In this document: piece by piece, positions 1 to 13,200 of the stretch
How positions within the stretch are numbered: the first letter of the stretch is position 1
Layout: each line of letters opens with the position of its first letter
NCBI GenBank assembly: GCA_964034945.1
Contig: OZ035961.1
Coordinates: forward strand, 182,001-246,000
Reading direction: 5' to 3'
DNA from: Chrysopilus asiliformis
Taxonomy: Eukaryota > Arthropoda > Insecta > Diptera > Rhagionidae
DNA length: 64,000 bases
Position numbers and translations under genes: made by a program
The notes under the pieces: model-generated
Database searches by the model: none
Told to the model about the DNA's origin: nothing
The model's input: only the letters and a program-made list of their open reading frames with translations

Positions 1-877
1 AAGTTCGTGGCGTTTATTTTTGTACAGTAGAATACATTCAACTTGAATTGCTTCTGGTGTCGGCCTACCCCAATTCACCACCATTGAAACCATTTATCAC
101 CCATCGAACCCATTTTTATACGGTTTTTATATATACCATGTTGAAAACGTTTCAGTTGGAAAACTTTGAACTGACCAACGGGAGTGCCTTGAACCAAAAA
201 TTTCAAACTTTTCTCATGACGCGTGCAAAAAGTAAAACGAAGGAAAAACTTTTACTCGCCAACTTTCTCGAAAATTTATAATTTTCGAAAGGTTTTCATT
301 CAGTTTACTTTTTGTTCGTTTTTTTTTCTTTTCCACTTTTAGTCTTGCATGTTGTTTGGTCGATTTTATTGCGGCGTGAAAGGGTTAAGACGCATTTCCC
401 TTTTCCGAGTCCCCTGGGAGCTGAACACAAGGAAATTATCTGAAATGATGTCTTCATCATCATCGTAACCGAAATGTGGGTCAGATGGATTACTGCAGAG
501 AATTCGATATTATTCGTTTCAAAATTTTATTGATACCCATCCTGCCCAGCTCCTTTAAAGTGATGATCGGCAATATTCCTTTTCTATATTTTTCTGTGGC
601 GATCTGTCCATATTTTTTTTCTTGATAATCATTCTAGGCACACTCACCATTCCTATTCCTCTATATCAGTGGCTCCCAACCTTTTTAGTGGAATCTCAAA
701 CCACGTTCTTGCACACCCTTGGAAAAATTTTCAGAAACCATTATTTAAAAGATATATTCTAGTAGTGGTCAGACTTTTAAATGATTAAGTTGTTGCTGCT
801 AATTACTAATAATGTTTTTATATCGACAAGGCCCTAGGGAACCCAAACTAGTGTCAACTATCAACTTTTGACCCCCT

Positions 878-951
878 AATGCCGCGGTCACATGACGCTG
901 TTTTGCCAGCCGCTGGCTGCTGTCAAAACAGCGTCGTGTGACCGCCGCATT
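878..951. repeat. GC-rich foldback (MITE-like), 28-bp arms
   Basis: Arms 878-905 and 924-951 are inverted copies matching at 26 of 28 positions, around an 18-base loop that itself contains CAGCC-gct-GGCTG. It is a GC island in AT-rich DNA. The arm starts TGCCGCGGTCACATGA, close to the TGCTGCGTTTACACGA terminus of the element at 33058, suggesting one family. No clean target duplication was seen. Confidence 0.7.
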
Positions 952-2434
952 GTAAAGAAATAATTGTTTATAAGTCATGCGTTTTGAAACTTTGTTAAGA
1001 AAAATATTTTAATTTTCTGGCTTTTTTACGAATTTTGGAAGAAAGTCGATACATTTGTAATTGTAAATTGTAAATATCTTAAAATGTTGAACGGGTTTTA
1101 TATTTTAGTGATTTCAAAATCCAACATTAATTCAACGTCAAGTCTTCCACGGAGGCGACGATATAAAAAGCTTATATCTTCCAATTGACTAAAAGAAAAA
1201 AATCGAAAATATTAAGAAATTCCTTTTTGGCAAATTTTTGACAAAATTGGAATTTGAAAATATTTTTTTTTAATAGTAAAACCTGATATAAAAATAATAA
1301 AAAAACGACGCAGACAAAAATTTGATCAGAAAGAGCCGCCATAGACAAAAAAAATCGTAGAAAAATAATTTTTACATATTGAAGTCTATACTATATCCTA
1401 AAACTGAAACTAAATCACTTTGTTCGTCCAATTTTTTAATTGGATAAAGAAATCAAATTCGAGTATAGTTTAGTCGAATTTATAATTTTTTCTCACAAAT
1501 CAAACAAAAATCCTTCTCGTGTACCCAAAAATGTGTTCTTGCTAAACACGGGGTGCATGCATTGCAGGTTGGGAACCTCCGCTCTATATACTTATGTATT
1601 TATATTTGAGTCACAAATTCGCGGAGTTCTGAATGAAAATATCCTGAAGCCCATGCCACCGCGTCAATCTTTTACACACCTCGAACGTGTATGGTGGGTC
1701 TCATGAGTGATGAGCCGTAATAAAGCTCCATGACTGAGCAACAATTTTATTTATGAACGTTGGGTAGAAAAAAAAATCCCGCAAATGAAGCTTTTACGTC
1801 TTTACCCTGATAAATCTTTAATTTGTGGTAAGAATTATTGAAAAGGTACTTTTTCCCATTTTCCTGCCTGCCACACGGAGACTTGTTAAAAAAAGATTTC
1901 ACATTGTGGCCAGGTGAGAATTATTCTACAAGACTGACACTACAACTAATCAAAAATATGGACTTAAAATGAAAGAATTCGTTTTATATAAATTATTAAG
2001 CTATTATACGGTTAATAATGAAAAAGTCCGATCCCTTTATGCCCTTGACACCGCTTTTAGCCGCATGTTTCTATTTACTCAATTGTTTTTAATGTAATAT
2101 TGCCATGGATTTTTTTTTTTTCATCGTGCAACAAGTGAATTGACCAGCATATATGGATCTGCAATGTTTTCTAATTGGAAATGAAGGTTAAATTGTGTGT
2201 AATTAAAATGGCGTACATAATACAGAATGAGAATTGTCATATATTCTATTTTATATTTATTTTAATCGACATCATTTAAGGGATTTGTGTCGGGATAATT
2301 TTTTTTATATAGAAAACCTTAAAAAATTTCAAAATGGATTTTTTTCATTCAAACCGCGAACTTTTTGTTACTAAATAAATATAAAAACATAAGAAAAACT
2401 ACAATCGTCAAATCTATATATATATAAAAATGGA

Positions 2435-2436
<2 letters not shown>

Positions 2437-2472
<36 letters not shown>
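2437..2472. repeat. TGTC/TGTT microsatellite
   Basis: About seven TGTC tetramers lead into TGTT units, inside the 5' part of the Helitron-like element. Confidence 0.85.
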
Positions 2473-2473
<1 letters not shown>

Positions 2474-2566
2474 TTGAGATTACAAAACTAAAAAACTACT
2501 GGACCGATTTTTACGCGTTTTTTTGGAAAATGATCTGCGTTGCCAGGAGCAGGTTTTTAGCTATGT

Positions 2567-2865
2567 AGATTTTCAAAATTCGAAACGGAAGGTCCTGTAA
2601 GGATAATGAAAATATCCTTTTTCCCATTTTTACCCGGAAAAATTTGCATTATAGGGTTTTTAAGGTCGGTAATCACGAATCCGGTATTAGATTTTCAAAA
2701 TTCGAAACGGAAGGTCCTGTAAGGATAATGAAAATATCCTTTTTCCCATTTCTCCCCGGAAAAATTTGCATTATAGGGTTTTTGGGGTCGCTGATCACGA
2801 ATCCGATGTTGAAATTTCAAAATTCGAAACGGGAGGTCCTGTAAGGATAACCTTTTTTCCCAAAA
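2567..2865. repeat. 122-bp tandem repeat (about 2.5 copies)
   Basis: Copies start at 2567, 2689 and 2811, each opening with a variant of TTTCAAAATTCGAAACGG and containing GGTCCTGTAAGGATAA. The third is truncated near 2865. It lies within the Helitron-like element. Confidence 0.85.
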
Positions 2866-4005
2866 CTTTTTAAGTTATTTATGTTTTTTTGGCATTCTAA
2901 AATTTATACAAAAAACTTTTAGCTGCCAACGAAGGGTCTGCTAGTACTCTATATGAAAAATTATGTTAAAATTTTTATTTGTAATTATAATTAAATAAAA
3001 TTTCAATTAAAAAGTTTAAAAATTATAAAAATAAAAATAATTAAAAAATGGTGTAAAAAATCGTTAAAATGCAATTTTAGTAGGTTGTTATTATTGTTTT
3101 TTTAACGGTGTTTTTGTTTTGCCAAATAAAAATAGATTTAATTAAACCCCAATTTTTAACATGCGAGTCACAAGCACGAATAGGACTTCGCTTGATATCT
3201 AAAAAAATGAACAATTATACTGTGGCATTAAGTTCGAACAGATTCAAAAATCTTTTAAAATCAGAATATTAACTAAATTTTGCCATTTAGCCCATCTTCC
3301 TGTTTCCAGAGGCCTAAATATTATTTGATATGCCTATACCTGAAATAGAGAAAGGTTATCTCTATCACTTGATTTCAGTTAAATGACTTCTTATTTATTC
3401 TAAATGTCTATGGCCCAATAAAGCCTAAGAGCAAAGTCGTTCTGTCTTACAAAACTTAATTTAACTTGTTTCAATCATAATTATATCTAATTAGCAACAT
3501 GATCAGTTAATGTTAAACAACCCAAAATTACAAAATGTCATTTATATTCTACTCTCAAATAATCTTAATGGTATTCAATGAGTCCCCCTGTTCCGCATCT
3601 ACTTCCCCAATCCGAAAAATGGCTGATGCCTCAAATTTCCAAAAGTGCCATAGACTAAAAGTGACTTTTAGTATCATGAACCCTCACGATATACCTTTAG
3701 CTTGCTTCATTGCCTTTTCCATGCTATTTGCCCCTTGTAAATGTTTTACACATTGCTTTGGAGCAGACATTGTCCCACAATTTAGTCGACCTTATCAACT
3801 TTACCTTTTAATTTCACCTCGTACCTAACATCCCGCCCGCCCTTTTTCAGGTGTCATTCTTACTTTAGCATTTATCCTATTTATAGCAAATATTTCTTGC
3901 AATAGTATCCAGGCCTTGAGTTAAACTTTAGGTATCCGGTATAAGTGTCCATGACAGACTTTTTGGAAATTTGTGACAATAACCAAGCAAAGAATCTTTC
4001 AGCGC

Positions 4006-4445
4006 TTACGAATATTGTATCTTACTGTGTTGGGACGGTGAACTTTTTCCATGAATAGAATTCCCAATCTGAAGCAAATAAGACGATTTGAAACAAAGCA
4101 AAATATAAAGTACTGGCAATAAATACGGAGTGACTATCAGAATAACGATGACTGCAAGGATAATGCCGTGCCAATCTTTCCATATCCTTCCACCTTCTTT
4201 CATTTGATTATCCAATAGCTTCTCTCTGTCACAATACATACACACCTCAGCTTCTGGCTGTAGGGAATTCAAATCATGTATGACAGTTGCCAACAAATTA
4301 AATTTACTTAAATTACATAGCTAAATGACGGCATAAACACCTGTCTCCCAAATGATCCTGCTGTCTTCGCCTTTAGTATTATTCCCACAGCATAGTCAAA
4401 AATTCTTCCCGTCCTAATTTTATCCAACTTTCGTACCCTTTCCAT
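4006..4445 (-). pseudogene. Unrecognised coding-like fragments, possibly decayed
   Basis: Two minus-strand readings lie end to end in different frames: 4445-4308, opening with an ATG (MERVRKLDKIRTGRIFDYAV onward), and 4296-4006. The second has a Cys pair (CMYC), a charged stretch and a strongly hydrophobic segment after WKDWHG that could be membrane-spanning. Base composition is richer in GC than the flanks. No family was recognised. It could be a transposon remnant, a pseudogene or chance. Confidence 0.2.
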
Positions 4446-6450
4446 TAATTTCACCTACATTTTCCTTATTGCTTCCGAGAAAAGAGATCCAGAAAAATCG
4501 TCTCAGTTCCTAACCTGTGTCTCTATAATATTTGATGTTTTGGCAAAAGATGACACTGAATCTCACACCCAGCAATAATTGTGGAGAGCAGTATCGGGCG
4601 CAACAAAAATAGACGCCGACAACAACGTTGTAATGTCAGCTGCTTAAGTTTTCTCTAAACGTACGAATAAAACTTTGTCACGTCTTATGAAAACTTTCAG
4701 TACACGTGACCCGCTCGAATTATTTCACCCTTCGTCCCTGGATTCTATCGCTACTTTCACCCCAAGCAACTTTGGAACTCATAATATGAGCACATAACGT
4801 ATCTATAGCATTTTCTCGCTATACTATGACAAATACCGTTTCTGTATAGACAGAAACTTCTGAAGATGATGCTCAACCTGAATACCAAACATTTAAGAAA
4901 ATTATAGCGTCTATTGATTTTTTATGTTTTTGCCCCATCATACCGTTTAGATCAGGTAACGGAGCTACCTACAAAAAAAACACAGGTATGAAATCGAAGG
5001 AAGTAAGCCCAAAAGGCATAAATGCCAGAATCCAAAATAGCGACGTCGGCTAAGGGTATATGGCCGCATTGATTCGTTGTAGTTTAGAAACTTTGCGACC
5101 ATCCCTTTCCACCGATTAATCGGATAAACACCGCAAACACGTAGTATAGATTAATACACGTACAAGAACGCAAGCTTCTGGGTGTGCATTGTTGTATATT
5201 TCCAAGAAAATCCTCGACCTCTAGCTCCGATTTCCCATTTCCGGTGGAAGCTTAAAACCGAAAATCCAAAAGTCGTAGAGTGAATCTACCACACATCGCA
5301 TGTATCTGTCCTGGAGTGGGGAATTTCCTAAAGTTTAAATTTATTGGTTGCAAGTAAATGGAGTTAAGCGATTACAAACTTTTGCGATGTAGAAAAGTGG
5401 TAGCGAATAATCGAATGGCGCCAGCAATCGCAATTTTCCGGTAAAGTTTTCCAAGTAGTATTGGCACAGGTGGAACATTTCATATTGACGTAGTGTTGCC
5501 GATTGGACAAAGTTGAACAGGAAACCCGGTTTTAAACTATCATAAATTGGAAATCTATGTTATAACCATTTGGAAGCGATTTCGATTTTAGCTTCAGATA
5601 CTCCAATAAATTTCAACTAATACTTGGAATACACATTTTTCAAAAAAAAAAAACCAATATTACTTTATGTTCCACATAGTTACGGAAAAAGTACTTTTCA
5701 AATAAATATATTACTTTTCTCTTAATTATTTGCATGCAATATTGACAATGAAAGAAATTTCCTTGAACTTTATTATTTTTAATTTAAAAAAAAAAACGAA
5801 AAACACTTTAAATATAACTTTTTTTTCATATCAAAAATTCGAGAGAACCATTGCAAATATCGCCATAAAATCAAAATCATACAAAGGACCATTAAATTGA
5901 ATTACAGCATCGCATATATTTAATTACAGTAACATAAATAGATCAGTTGTCGCCTGTGGTCGCATCATTTCTCAAAGACTTCTAATAGCAAACGAGACAA
6001 CATTACAAAGTATAGTAGTAGCAGTCGAAATCTATGATTAAATTATTTTTACGCTACTCCACATCAAATTCGGAAAACTGTATTTGCTTGCAGGTCGAAA
6101 TATATATATTCGTATGTTGTATTATGATGACTGGTGCAGCATCGAATGACATTTTGTGCAATTTCAGGATGATGTTTAAAATCTAAACCCCAATAACGCG
6201 TGACATTTCTTAGGCCAATGCGTTGTAGTTATTGCCGTACATTGTACAATAACGCATCTCGGTGAATTGAAGTCAAAAATGGACTGTCAAAAACTTAGAT
6301 TTTGATTTTTGCATGTATGTCTGTCCGTGAACACCATAGCTTTCGGAAGGGTTGAGATAGAGACTTGAAATATTTTACTGTTGCGCTTCTCGTAAATGGT
6401 GAGACTAAGTCCTCGAACGGACGAAATCGGATCATTCCTTCCCCGCCCTT

Positions 6451-6605
6451 CATACAGTTTTTTTTACAATTTTCTCGAAAACGGTGAGTCGCATTGAAAA
6501 ATGTATTAAGGAAAAATTTGTTTAAAATATGATTTTCAACAACCGTTTCATACATTAAAATCCAATCGGACCAATCCTCTCCTCTCTCCCATACAAATGG
6601 ATTTT
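6451..6605. repeat. Interspersed repeat family A, copy 1
   Basis: About 145 bp are clearly similar to the reverse complement of 26568-26730. Shared phrases include TTCTCGAAAA-GGTGAGTCG, TGAAAAATTTATTAAGG and TCCAATCGGAC, the last followed by a pyrimidine run and ATACAAATGG. Confidence 0.7.
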
Positions 6606-7867
6606 TTTCATGAAAATTGTGTCGGCCCTCATAGCGAGTATTTGACGATTGCTCCCTGGCAATTGTAGCTTTTCTTATGTTTCAAAATTACTTCAATCTG
6701 ACTCATCGTGGCAAAATTAAGAGAACGCTATGCAATGCCGGATGATACATTTTTTACATCAATAAAAGAAATGATGACAAGCAAAACTAACGGAGAGAAA
6801 ATTAATTTTAGTAATAGTTCCATTCTCTTCTGGAAAGTTTTTCACAATTAATGTTTCTGTGCAAATAATCTGTAAAATTCTTTTCAAGAAACACTTTGAC
6901 CTATCCCCAGAATTTTCTTTTTCTCCGAATATTATACCCACCTCTCATTTCACAGTTTTTCGTCCAGACGCTCGCTTTTCTTCTTCATATTCCAGCTGTA
7001 CAGACAATTCTCGATTCGATTCGATATTCTCTGCTTTCCCCATCCTGTTACGAAACTCCAAAGAAAAAAGAAACAGAAAACTCGCTCATAGCGTCAGAAC
7101 TTACAAATTTGAATGGACCATCACTGGTCGAGGCAGGAACGGAATGAACAATGAAGGAAAATGACAGAATCTTGAAAAACTACTACGACTTCACAAGGAA
7201 AACATTGAAATACGGAATAAAGTAATAAAACTTCAAGAATGAAAAACACGAAAGGTAAAAAAATATCCTGAAATAGAAAAAGGTCCGTGAAAAGAAAACC
7301 TTTCTAACATCAATGCACCCGTCTTTTGGCCTCTTGAGACTAAGCGAAATAAAAACACGTAAAAATAAAATAAACTATGGACGAGCAAATGGAGAAAAGT
7401 TTACAGATAATTTTCCACTGGAGCTTTTTATTTTTATGCCTTGAACTTTTTTTAAATGTAAAAATATATCGCCTTACTTACTAACATTGGCAGAAGATGA
7501 ATCCAAAAGAAAAATGTAAAGTGGCACAAATACAACGAGAGTGGGGGTTGTGATAGCCAGCTCGTCAGGTAAAAAGAAATTTCTTTATCGTCCCTGGAAT
7601 CCTTCTTAGTGCTGTCATTAAAAAACAGACTTTTCTTTATTTTCTCATTTCCTATTGTACGCCCTCCTCTACGATCTGTTTCCGTGTACTGATGGTTTTT
7701 TTTTGAGTCGGTATTCCTGCAGAAAAAAAGTCGTTACAACCTCACAACACTCTCAACTGATTTTACTCATGGTCGGCGTTTTGCTGAATCCACCCATTAG
7801 GATTAAACTTACCGAGTCCTTTTTACATCCTGTCGAGCTCTGCCAAAAGAGAAAAGACCCGGGCTAC

Positions 7868-7925
7868 ATCATCATCACTACCATCATCATTATCATTATC
7901 GTCATTGTAACCATCATCACCCGCT
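7868..7925. repeat. Imperfect CAT/ATT triplet microsatellite
   Basis: A run of CATCAT and ATTATC triplets with a few interruptions. It inflates a chance open frame on the plus strand. Confidence 0.75.
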
Positions 7926-10900
7926 CGAATGGAGAAGTAGAAATGGGAGATCCTTACGCGAAACTCACTTCGTAGGTATATACAATGGTATATGAAATGA
8001 AATGGAAAAGGATATATGCCACGGTAAACTGTTTGCTACTGTACAAATGTGTTCATTCGCTGTATATATACTTTCAGCTATACATTCCTGTGTAATAAAA
8101 CAACATCAGCAACAGCAACAGCAACAAAAACAAAATGGAATCGCTAAGATAAATTAATGGATCTTGCAGGAACTTTGAAATTTTGGTCATAGACCGATCT
8201 TACTCAAATTCCTCTAATCCCGCCGGATTGAGATGAAAGGCTCAGGCTCAGGCTCGCCAGCGCATTAATGGCACACTGTAATGATAAATGGCATCATAGA
8301 CACCGTCCTAGAAACGGAAACCCACTATACCCCGTGCCGCCTTTCCTTCCACAATTATCCATGGGGAATTCTATGATAAAGAACAAAAAGATGACGGCCT
8401 GAGCGAAAATGCGACGGCTACCAGTTTGGCAGCAATGTGTAAAAAAATTCTCTATTTGGATTTTTTTTTCTGCTCAGTTTTCTAACTGCCTTTAGGATTT
8501 ACATATACAAACACATATCAAATATTGTACACTAAATTAACTCGTATACCACTAAAGTCCTGTCCGCACCACAGGAATTGTTTATTGTACACCGTCTCGT
8601 CGAGCGTCTCACACAGTTTCGAAAAACTTCACCAGTTTCGAAAAACCAAATGCAATCCAAGCTAAATACTTAACCAGGATAGTACAAAACCAGGAGTCCA
8701 ACTCATTCCACAATCATGCTATTTACTACGAATCGCCGCCTTCCTATGTTTCATTCCATACAGAATTCTGCTATTTTATAACAGGATAATGGAAAATGTA
8801 GATTGCTAGATGCTAGGCATGCTTAATGAGTTGGAAATTTCTCTGAATGGAGTAAGTTTTGTCTATTTTATTTGCATTTTTGCCTCTCGACTTGGATTTA
8901 ACTGATGGTACAACTGCGTCGTAATTAAGATATCGATTTTCTAATTATCACAGAGATCCCTCAGGTACTAAGTATTTATTTACTCTCACATAGATTCAAA
9001 TCTACCAATACATGTACAAAATAAAGATAATTAAATATAGATGGTACAAAGCTATAGTTATACATTTAATATACGTTAATTGTATTGAAACGAAATGAAA
9101 CGCAACTCAAAAACGACCAACAATACTCGCTGTGTTTCCGTAATTTGAACAAAAGACAAATAATTTTCGGTAATTATATTAAATGAAAACAAAAACGAAG
9201 GATACAAGAAACACTCCCACTACAAGAGTTATGATCATTAAAATCTTAAGAATATTTAATTCTTATCTATTTAAGAACGAAACTATGCGTATATGTGGAA
9301 AATAATTTTTGTAATATACGATTACAGAACAGGTTTTTATAATTACGTAAATCATTGTAATTTCAAGGATATTAACTTACGTAATAATATCATTTACGGT
9401 AACTCAAGAAATAGATACCATCATGTTTGACATATGTTTCAAATATATATTCCTATGTTATGCTTAATTAAAAGTACTAAACAGGCCTGTAAACTTCACC
9501 TTCATCAACGGTTCTACGTAGAATTCTAACCAAACTTTGTTCAACCTCACATCCCCCCCTCTCACGTTTAGCTAAGTACTGTTTAAGAAACCAATTCTGA
9601 TACAGTGGCTGTTGAATTTGTGTTTTTTGATATTATGTTATTGAGTCTCCACATTTTTCTACAATTTTGAAAATTGTAAGGAGATTTAGTATCTTATAAA
9701 AGGATTTTCTTAATGCTTCTGACTTTATTAAAGTGGCAGACATGTTAGTTAGATTTAATTGCACTAAGTTGACTTGTCATATTACAATTCTTTGAATCTA
9801 AGTTATTATCTAAGCTTCTTTAAAATTTCATAGGTATTCACAAAGATTTTATTATTCTCATTCTAAAAAACCTTACAAAGAATTATTAAAAAATACAGGT
9901 TGTTTTAACCGTTTGTTTGCCATGGCAATTTATTCCTCACGATTTTAATCACGTAATCATAAATACACAAAAAATACGATCGATAAACTGAAAAATAACA
10001 TGTTGAGGCGGGTTTCATATAAATAAAAGCTGAAATAATATTATCCCTTTATTTATAAAATAACTCCATCATTCCAGTATAGAAAAAGTACAAATTCTAA
10101 TAATTCGCTTATAACATCAATTTCTGTAAACGAGAAAAAATATTAAACATATACTTGAACATATATTTGCCTCACTTCTTCTTGTATAAAACGAATATCA
10201 CACATTCCAAAGGTTTTTGCAAAAATTTTAATCAGGTACATCTGTCGGGACGATAAGTTCAAAAATTCCTGGCCTAACAAATCACACAGAAAATGCATGA
10301 TTTCTGACAAATTTTCCATTTTGACTAAGGCGACTGCTTCCATTAGAAAACATGAAACGTAATTTCAACTCAATTGGTCTTCTGGTTTCGCAGTTAGAAC
10401 TTTTAAAATAGAATCAGGCCAAACTTAATTCTTTATCGTAATCGTAAAATCTCTATGAAATTAATTAAAGGTTTCACAATATACCACAACTAGTATCCGA
10501 ACGGTTCTCGAGTTGTTTTGAAGAAGATCAAAGATAGCAAACATATTTTTGTAGAATAACTAAAGAAATTATAACAAATCAAAATGAATCTGATAATAAA
10601 AATAAATAGATATCGATCTAACAAAATAAATTCTATTGAAACAACCAATAGTTATTAACAAAACATTATATTTCGACCAATATTGGATATATTATCAAAT
10701 TGTAAACATAAATTTATTTTGATTCGATTTATTCAGTAAATGGAGAAACCTTTTTGTATAGTTCCTGCATATACCGTATAAGAATTATCACTTTCTATAT
10801 ATCTACTAATGTCATAATAAATCAAAACCAGAAAACGACCTTACCCTACCATTTTATACTTTCCTAAACATAATCTTAACCTTTACGCTTATACGATTCT

Positions 10901-13149
10901 GCATCAGTGGCCCAGCTTTACTTACGTGCCAACCCCAAAGCCCAAAGCCAAGAAAACAAATCCAAAAACTAAAAAAAATCCGTTTTGGCGCATAATAATC
11001 CCAATAAGACGGCAAATGCAAAAGTAAAAAAATACACACATCCCTATATAGTAATGAAGAAAATGTGTGAAACAGAACAGAACAGTGAAATCATAAATAA
11101 TAACGAAAAAAAATAAACATAAAGAAAAAATAGTGAAATAAGCGCAAATCTGGTAACCTCGACATAAACACTCTATACACGAGTGGGTGGGCTTACAATA
11201 ACATATTCATACAAACATTATTACCTTGTTTTACTCCCGTCTTATGGCTTTTCCATTTCCCATCCAGAATCCTCAGCTGACTCGCATGTGGGAAAGCCAG
11301 TTTGAATTGCCCACCAAAGTATACTTGATACTTGCGAACGTCCTTTATACTGTGGTATGGACCCGTCTACGGCACACCCTCCTCCCCTTTACGTATTCAT
11401 CCGTCCATCATTTTACAGCCTTTATCCGACTAACCAACATTTTCGAGTCTCCTTTCGGGATCTCCATTTCCCCACACACTGCAAAAATCCTCATATTATA
11501 ATATGTTCAGATATGGCATGAAAGCTACCATCCCATATAGATTTTCAGAGTAACAATAAGACGCACGAGCATACCGCCGACCTAGGTGTAGATCCTGAAA
11601 TATTAGATTATTACGAGACCCAAAAAGGCTTTGCAATAAAAATGAATGGTGCTGGTAACCAGGGGAGAATGAAAAAAAAACGAAATCACAAAGAAAAAGT
11701 CTCGAAGAAAAGAGCTTTGAAGGTGTTTCCAATGAATAAGAGAACCAAAGGACTATAAAGAACAGGAAGAATAACATCTTGACATACATTGAAAAGTTCT
11801 CGTATTCGTAGTTGTGTTCGTATATAAATTTGGCCAGCACTATATATAGTTGAGAAATATTTTCGTATAATACACAATAATACAAAATATGCGCGTAAAG
11901 AACAAGAAACAGTATTATTATGTATTATTTTCTGTTTATAAAGGGATAAGAGGCGAGAACATGGACCAAGAAGATAAACACACAGGCAACCAAGCAAACA
12001 AACAAACAAAACAATCCCTCTCTTCGTTGAGAAAAAATAACATATTATTTTTTTTTAGGTTTCACCTTTTCACCAGCTTTATCACTCACCCCTTTGATTA
12101 GAAGGGCTTCATATAGTGAAAACAACCCAAGCACCTGTCCTCAAAGCCCATTAAAATGTAAAACACTTTGCCTTTGAAAATTCCCTTTTTCTCTAAGCTC
12201 TGACGCTCCGAGTAGCAATAGCAGCCCAGCATCCTCGGTCCCTATTTAGATTATATGCTCCCCATTTTTTTCTACGTCTTCAATTTTTTTTTTATGAAAT
12301 CGCTTGAGGTCCTGCACCCACCATTTTTTAACGTATAGAAAATTCTGTAGAGGACTGAAGCTGACACGTTCTTTATGTCATCTTTTTTGTTGTCGAGGGG
12401 GTGAAAATCTTTTCATTTTTTTTTTTCGTAGTCTTCTTTTTGAGAAAATTTCATTTCATTTTGTTATTTTGCAAAGTTAAAGAACTTGTAAAGTATGCGA
12501 AAATGAAGCAAAAAGAGCAAAGTCCTTAATTCCCATGCCATTTCGCAGCGCGCTCACACTTGTGGAATGTGAATAAAGGGATGCGATACAGAGCTAAAGG
12601 CATTTCCCGTGGAAATCTTACTCAACACATTTCCACTAAGACACTTTATAACTCTGAATTTAAGACTCTTAAGATTTGTTGTTCATCAAACACTTTAACA
12701 GAAATAAGATTTAATTTCACTGTGATAAAAAAAACTCTTAAATTTCTTTAGCGTTTATAAAATGTTTTAAAACGAAAAAAAAAAATACAAATTGATGTCA
12801 ATGACTCTACTTTTATTCAATAACATTTTTTTTAAAGTTTAGGGGCTATTCATAAAATATGCCACGATAATTTCACGGTTTTGTACCCCTTTCTCCTTTT
12901 TCAAACTTTCTACACGATTTTTTGTACGAAGTTTAGTGCCGCCATTGTATGGAGTTTAGTTTTGCAGTACTTAATTTTTTTCAAATGTCTTGAGAAGCGT
13001 TAAAGATACAAAAAACCGTTAAAGCAAAAAAATTTGAAAATTTTATTTCCTTTAAAATTTGTTATAATCATTTTTTCCCAAAAATGCATAAGTTTCGAGA
13101 AATCTTCAAAAAACCGCGTTTTTTCAAAAAAAAACCCCCCCTAAGTCGG

Positions 13150-13200
13150 TCTCTGTCATGAACACAATACTTTCCCTCTGTAGCAGAGGAAAGTAAAAAC
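13150..13200. repeat. Repeat family B terminus with GGAAAGT hairpin, copy 1
   Basis: The reverse complement reads TTTTTACTTTCCTCTGCTAC and then GAGGGAAAGTATTGTGTTCA, nearly the same as 34912-34965. The ACTTTCC/GGAAAGT arms form a short hairpin. Confidence 0.6.

Larger units (their letters stand above)
2413..2944 (+). mobile_element. Non-autonomous Helitron-like element
   Basis: It starts TCTATATATATATAAAAA, followed by TGTC repeats and the phrase ACTGGACCGATTTTTACGCG. It ends CTAG, inserted between A and T. This 5' TC and 3' CTAG architecture is typical of insect Helitrons. No Rep/helicase reading frame is present, and the expected 3' hairpin is weak. The interior is built of 122-bp tandem units. 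Confidence 0.6.

Noticed and set aside
11496..12009. Overlapping hydrophobic minus-strand frames of 129 and 107 codons
   Set aside because: They are Phe/Tyr/Leu-rich readings of A-rich plus-strand sequence, with no recognised domain or splice logic.
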